This document shows, in pieces, positions 61,368-64,000 of a stretch of 64,000 bases of DNA. A program made the position numbers and the translations under genes. The stretch is from Hirsutella rhossiliensis (Eukaryota; Ascomycota; Sordariomycetes; Hypocreales; Ophiocordycipitaceae), in assembly GCF_020360975.1 (NCBI RefSeq), contig NW_025408670.1, forward strand, positions 124,001-188,000, written 5' to 3'. Position 1 is the stretch's first letter, and the number at the start of each line of letters is the position of its first letter. The notes under the pieces are model-generated. The model did no database searches, was not told where the DNA came from, and saw only the letters and a list, made by a program, of their open reading frames with translations.

Positions 61368-61553
61368 TATTATAGAGTAAGTAAAGGCATATATATAGGT
61401 ACCGTTTATAGGATAATATTAATAAGCTATACCGAGCTTTTTTATATATAGCTAGCCTATATATATTTATATAGGATCCGACCCTTTATATATAACTATA
61501 TAGCTTAGGCTATAGCCTAAGCCTATAACTTATAATAGTTAAAGACTCTTATA
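61368..61553 (-). repeat. 5' LTR of G1 copy B (186 bp)
   Basis: It starts TATTATAGAGTAAG (plus) and ends GACTCTTATA, with the 20-bp palindrome at 61503-61522. Target duplication ATAGT follows. Confidence 0.93.
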
Positions 61554-61558
61554 ATAGT

Positions 61559-63027
61559 AACCGTTAACCTTTATAGCTAGCTATATAATACCCTTAATTA
61601 CTATACTTTCTATTATACTTAAGGCGCCTTTTACTTACCTTAGGGCGATCTTTTTTATTAGTAATTATATCTCTTATATAAGCGCCTCGTTAACTATAGT
61701 ATAGTACTAGTAGCCTTTATTTATAAGGGCGGCGATAGGTAAGGAGTTATTAATTATAACTTATATTAAAGTAAGCTCTTCTTTTATATAAGTAGATAAT
61801 TCCTTTTTTTACTTTAATAGTATTAGTAATTAAAGCTTTAGAGCCTATCTTTATTTTAGAGCTACTCTTTTTCCTCTAGGCCTAGGGGCGTAGAGTCCTC
61901 TTCGTCGTTTAAGGTAAGAAGCGGTTCTATCTTCGCTACCTAAACTACTATAGGCCGCTTAGCTAAAAGGAAGGGGTATTTTAATATAAAGTATATAGAT
62001 ATACCGTAATATAGGTAGCGGCCGTTAGCTTTTTTTTTCCTAATTTTATCGCTTATTACCTACTTCGCTTATTACTTAAAGTATAAGATAGTATAAGGGA
62101 TATTTAATAATAACTTCCTACTACGTTTAGCTTAGTCTATATAGGTAGCTAATATTAAGGTATCCTTATTAGTATCGATAGTTAGCTATTCCTCTTATAA
62201 AAAGGCGGTAATCCTATTACCGCTATATAGCGTACGCTTATAAAGCTTTTAGAAATATAGTATCTACTTATAGCCCTATACTACCTTTATTAACTAGCTT
62301 ATATACTCGCTATAATTAATAAGTATAATTATAGGGATAAGTAGCTCTTATAAAGCTAGTATAATTAAGTTCTATAACTATATAAGCTTCGCGCTATCTT
62401 CTTATACTATAGTTCCCGCTACCTATAAGAGCGTCTTTTTAAAGTTAAGGAGGAATTCGCTAAAGGTCTACCCGTCCCTTTACTTAAGGGTCTATAGCTT
62501 ATCCTATGCCTTCTCCCGCTCCTATACGTTGCCGAACGTATATATAAGGTATTAAAAGAAGTCCTATAGGTCGCGTCTACTTTTAGGGCCGCCCTTATCT
62601 TAGAATCTAAAGATCCGCTATATCTAAGGCTCTAGTAGTATATAGAGAAGTAAATACTATACTATATTATAATAGCTATTTAGGCCCTATTTCTTATTTA
62701 TTATAAACTTCGTCTATAGCTAGCTAAGGAAGAAGTAAAAGGACTTAGGCTTACTATCTTAAGTCGGCTAAGGAAGCGGCTTCTATATTAGTAGTACCGC
62801 CGCTATAACCGGTATTATAGAGGTTATAAGGGTTAACGCTAGTCTCGTAAACGGCTCTCTTAGTATAGTAAGAACCTTATTCTTCTTACTAGCCGTCGCG
62901 CTTTTAATTGCTTTTAAGATAGCTACGATACTTCCTATCTACCTAGGGGGTAGCGGGTTACTCTTTTAAAAAGGCAGCACCCTTTTTAAGGAGATATTTA
63001 TTAGATCTATTAGTTAATAGCTTATAT
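61559..63027 (-). pseudogene. Gag and start of protease of G1 copy A
   Basis: Minus strand. Gag: about 62,350-62,600 gives a long readable block with Tyr-Thr-Phe-Gly-Asn-Val, Lys-Ala-Gln-Asp-Lys-Leu, Leu-Lys-Gln-Arg-Asp-Gly, Gln-Thr-Phe-Ser-Glu-Phe-Leu and Phe-Lys-Lys-Thr-Leu. This is the retrotransposon Gag (capsid) pattern of fungal gypsy elements. The protease is at about 61,580-61,780, cut by copy B. Stops are of RIP type. Confidence 0.8.
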
Positions 63028-63213
63028 TATTATAGAGTAAGCAGAGGTATATATATAGGTGCTATCTATAGGATAATATTAATAAGCTATATAGAGCTCT
63101 TTTATACGCGGCTAGCCTATATATATATATATAAGATCCGGCCTTTTATATATAACTATATAGCTTAGGCTATAGCCTAAGCCTATAACTTATAATAGTT
63201 AAAGACTCTTATA
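63028..63213 (-). repeat. 5' LTR of G1 copy A (186 bp)
   Basis: It starts TATTATAGAGTAAG (plus) and ends GACTCTTATA, palindrome at 63163-63182. The flank atcgg (63214-63218) is the right target duplication, paired with attag at 41968-41972. Confidence 0.92.
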
Positions 63214-63650
63214 ATCGGCCTTTATAGCTTTCTAAGGACTATATTACTATTAGGGTTAATAGAGGTCTAAAGCTAGTACTATTTAGTAGTATTCTTTACT
63301 TACTTATACTACTTAGTTTAGTCTTTAAGCTTCTTAAGCGTATATATTAGCTTTAATAAGAAAGAAGATAGTTTTATTATAAGATTAATAGAGACTATAC
63401 CTTTAAGGGGGGGTTTTTAATAAGATATAATATTCGTTATAAAATTAAGGTTAATAGTATAAAAGGGGGCTTTAAATAGCTTTACTTCCTTATATTATAA
63501 TTAATTAAATAATATAAAGAGATAATAGCTATAGACTTATACTAGGCTTATAACTAGTTATTAGGTCTTTATATTAAAGAAAGAGGGTATATATTACTCT
63601 ATCCTACCTAAAAGAGGGAGTCTATAGGTATAACTATATATATATATATA
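63214..63650. other. RIPed sequence outside G1 copy A, unassigned
   Basis: This continues the pre-insertion sequence 41,664-41,967. It contains a purine/G run (ttaaggggggg, 63,402-63,412) followed by tttttaataag, which resembles a PPT next to an LTR end, another G run at 63,464-63,468 and a TA repeat (63,629-63,647). It may be the 3' end of another LTR element whose second LTR is not in the window. No gene seen. Confidence 0.4.
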
Positions 63651-63654
63651 AAGT

Positions 63655-64000
63655 GCGGGGGGGAATAGGTTTCCCTACGAATCCAGCAGCTTACGGTTAT
63701 CCGGATCCGTTAAGAAACTTCCTTAGCATCCCTTAGGTTAACTACCGCATTCGGTGCCTCCGGATACGGCGATAGCATCGTCTCCGCTTATAGGGATGAG
63801 GGGCGCGCCTGTTGGTGCGTGTGGGCGTGAGCCCAACCTTCAATAGCTACACATTAGTCTGTGGCCCACTGGGACCCTTGTTGGGTCTTTGAGACCCTCG
63901 TTGGGTCGTGACAACCTTCCAGTGATAGACAGCAGCCATTGGTGGGTGCCGCTACCCCCCCCCCTCGGTCATCGGGTGGAAAGATGCTCGCGGGAGAGGC
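63655..64000. other. Non-RIPed, GC-normal sequence at the right edge
   Basis: From the G run at about 63,656-63,663 onward, CA and TG are frequent and base composition is balanced to GC-rich, unlike everything to the left. Two near-identical 15-bp units, gacccttgttgggtc (63873-63887) and gaccctcgttgggtc (63893-63907), each form a small hairpin (gaccc/gggtc). A run of C lies at about 63,955-63,964. I see no convincing coding frame and do not recognise an RNA gene. Confidence 0.7.

Larger units (their letters stand above)
53872..61553 (-). mobile_element. Complete Ty3/gypsy element G1, copy B (7,682 bp)
   Basis: 186-bp LTRs at both ends (53872-54057, 61368-61553) and perfect target duplication ATAGT (53867-53871, 61554-61558). 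It is inserted in the protease region of copy A: joining 53866 to 61559 of copy A restores collinearity with copy B itself around 59,185-59,200. Without the solo LTR S2 inside it, it measures 6.97 kb. Minus strand order: Gag, protease, RT, RNase H, integrase, GC-rich tail, PPT. Confidence 0.94.
41973..63213 (-). mobile_element. Ty3/gypsy element G1, copy A (outer host of C1 and G1 copy B)
   Basis: Both LTRs are exactly 186 bp (41973-42158 and 63028-63213). Flanking 5-mers attag and atcgg differ only by two transitions, as RIP of one copy of a shared target site would give. Taking out C1 (45764-52076) and copy B (53872-61553), each with one 5-bp duplication, leaves about 7.24 kb, collinear with copy B apart from a 221-bp tandem duplication and small indels. 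Order on the minus strand: 5' LTR, Gag, protease, RT, RNase H, integrase, GC-rich tail, PPT, 3' LTR. Confidence 0.9.

Noticed and set aside
1..63650. tRNA genes
   Set aside because: No cloverleaf with a conserved T-arm (GTTCRAAT type) noticed; RIP loss of CA/TG makes intact tRNA genes unlikely here.
63655..64000. rRNA gene, rDNA spacer or telomere
   Set aside because: No rRNA core sequence or telomeric repeat is recognisable.

Overview
The window comes from a filamentous ascomycete (Pezizomycotina type) and is almost entirely a repeat-induced point mutation (RIP) graveyard of nested LTR retrotransposons. Over most of 1-63,650 the dinucleotides CA and TG are nearly absent while CG is kept and TA is very abundant. 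In 3241-3960, for example, I find one CA and no TG. That is the CpA-to-TpA signature of RIP. It removes ATG, TGG and Cys codons and turns CAA/CAG into stops, so no long open frame survives. I see no host gene, tRNA, rRNA or CRISPR array.

Five element families can be separated by LTR pairs and target-site duplications (TSDs). C1 is a Ty1/copia element with a 697-bp LTR: complete at 45764-52076, plus a solo LTR at 1864-2560. C2 is a copia element on the minus strand with a 286-bp LTR (33999-40449). C3 is a copia element with a ~476-bp LTR: 21151-27339, a split 3' half at 33066-41663, and a 3' end at 1-949. G1 is Ty3/gypsy on the minus strand with a 186-bp LTR: copy A 41973-63213, copy B 53872-61553 and a solo LTR at 19892-20068. 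G2 is a 12.6-kb gypsy-type element with a 380-bp LTR: copy 1 at 4287-16857, and copy 2 from about 950 to 33061. Two further solo LTRs (19153-19720 and 59526-60231) belong to families not otherwise present.

Left part (1-33,061): G2 copy 2 is the outer layer. It is broken by a C3 3' end, a C1 solo LTR, the whole of G2 copy 1 (TSD GTAC), two solo LTRs and C3 element a. Middle (33,062-41,663): the 3' half of another C3 element follows, cut by G2 copy 2 on its left and by the minus-strand C2 inside it. Right part (41,664-63,218): G1 copy A contains C1 (TSD GCTTT) in its pol region and G1 copy B (TSD ATAGT) near its protease. Copy B in turn carries a solo LTR (TSD GGAGT).

At about 63,655 the RIP signature stops abruptly. 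The last ~345 bases have ordinary composition with many CA/TG, so the right edge looks like the border between an AT-rich repeat block and non-RIPed DNA.

The most unusual content is in G2: downstream of integrase and before the 3' LTR, both copies carry two extra coding-like regions (about 1.35 kb and 2.5 kb) that I do not recognise. In their preferred frames they are interrupted mainly by RIP-type TAA/TAG stops.
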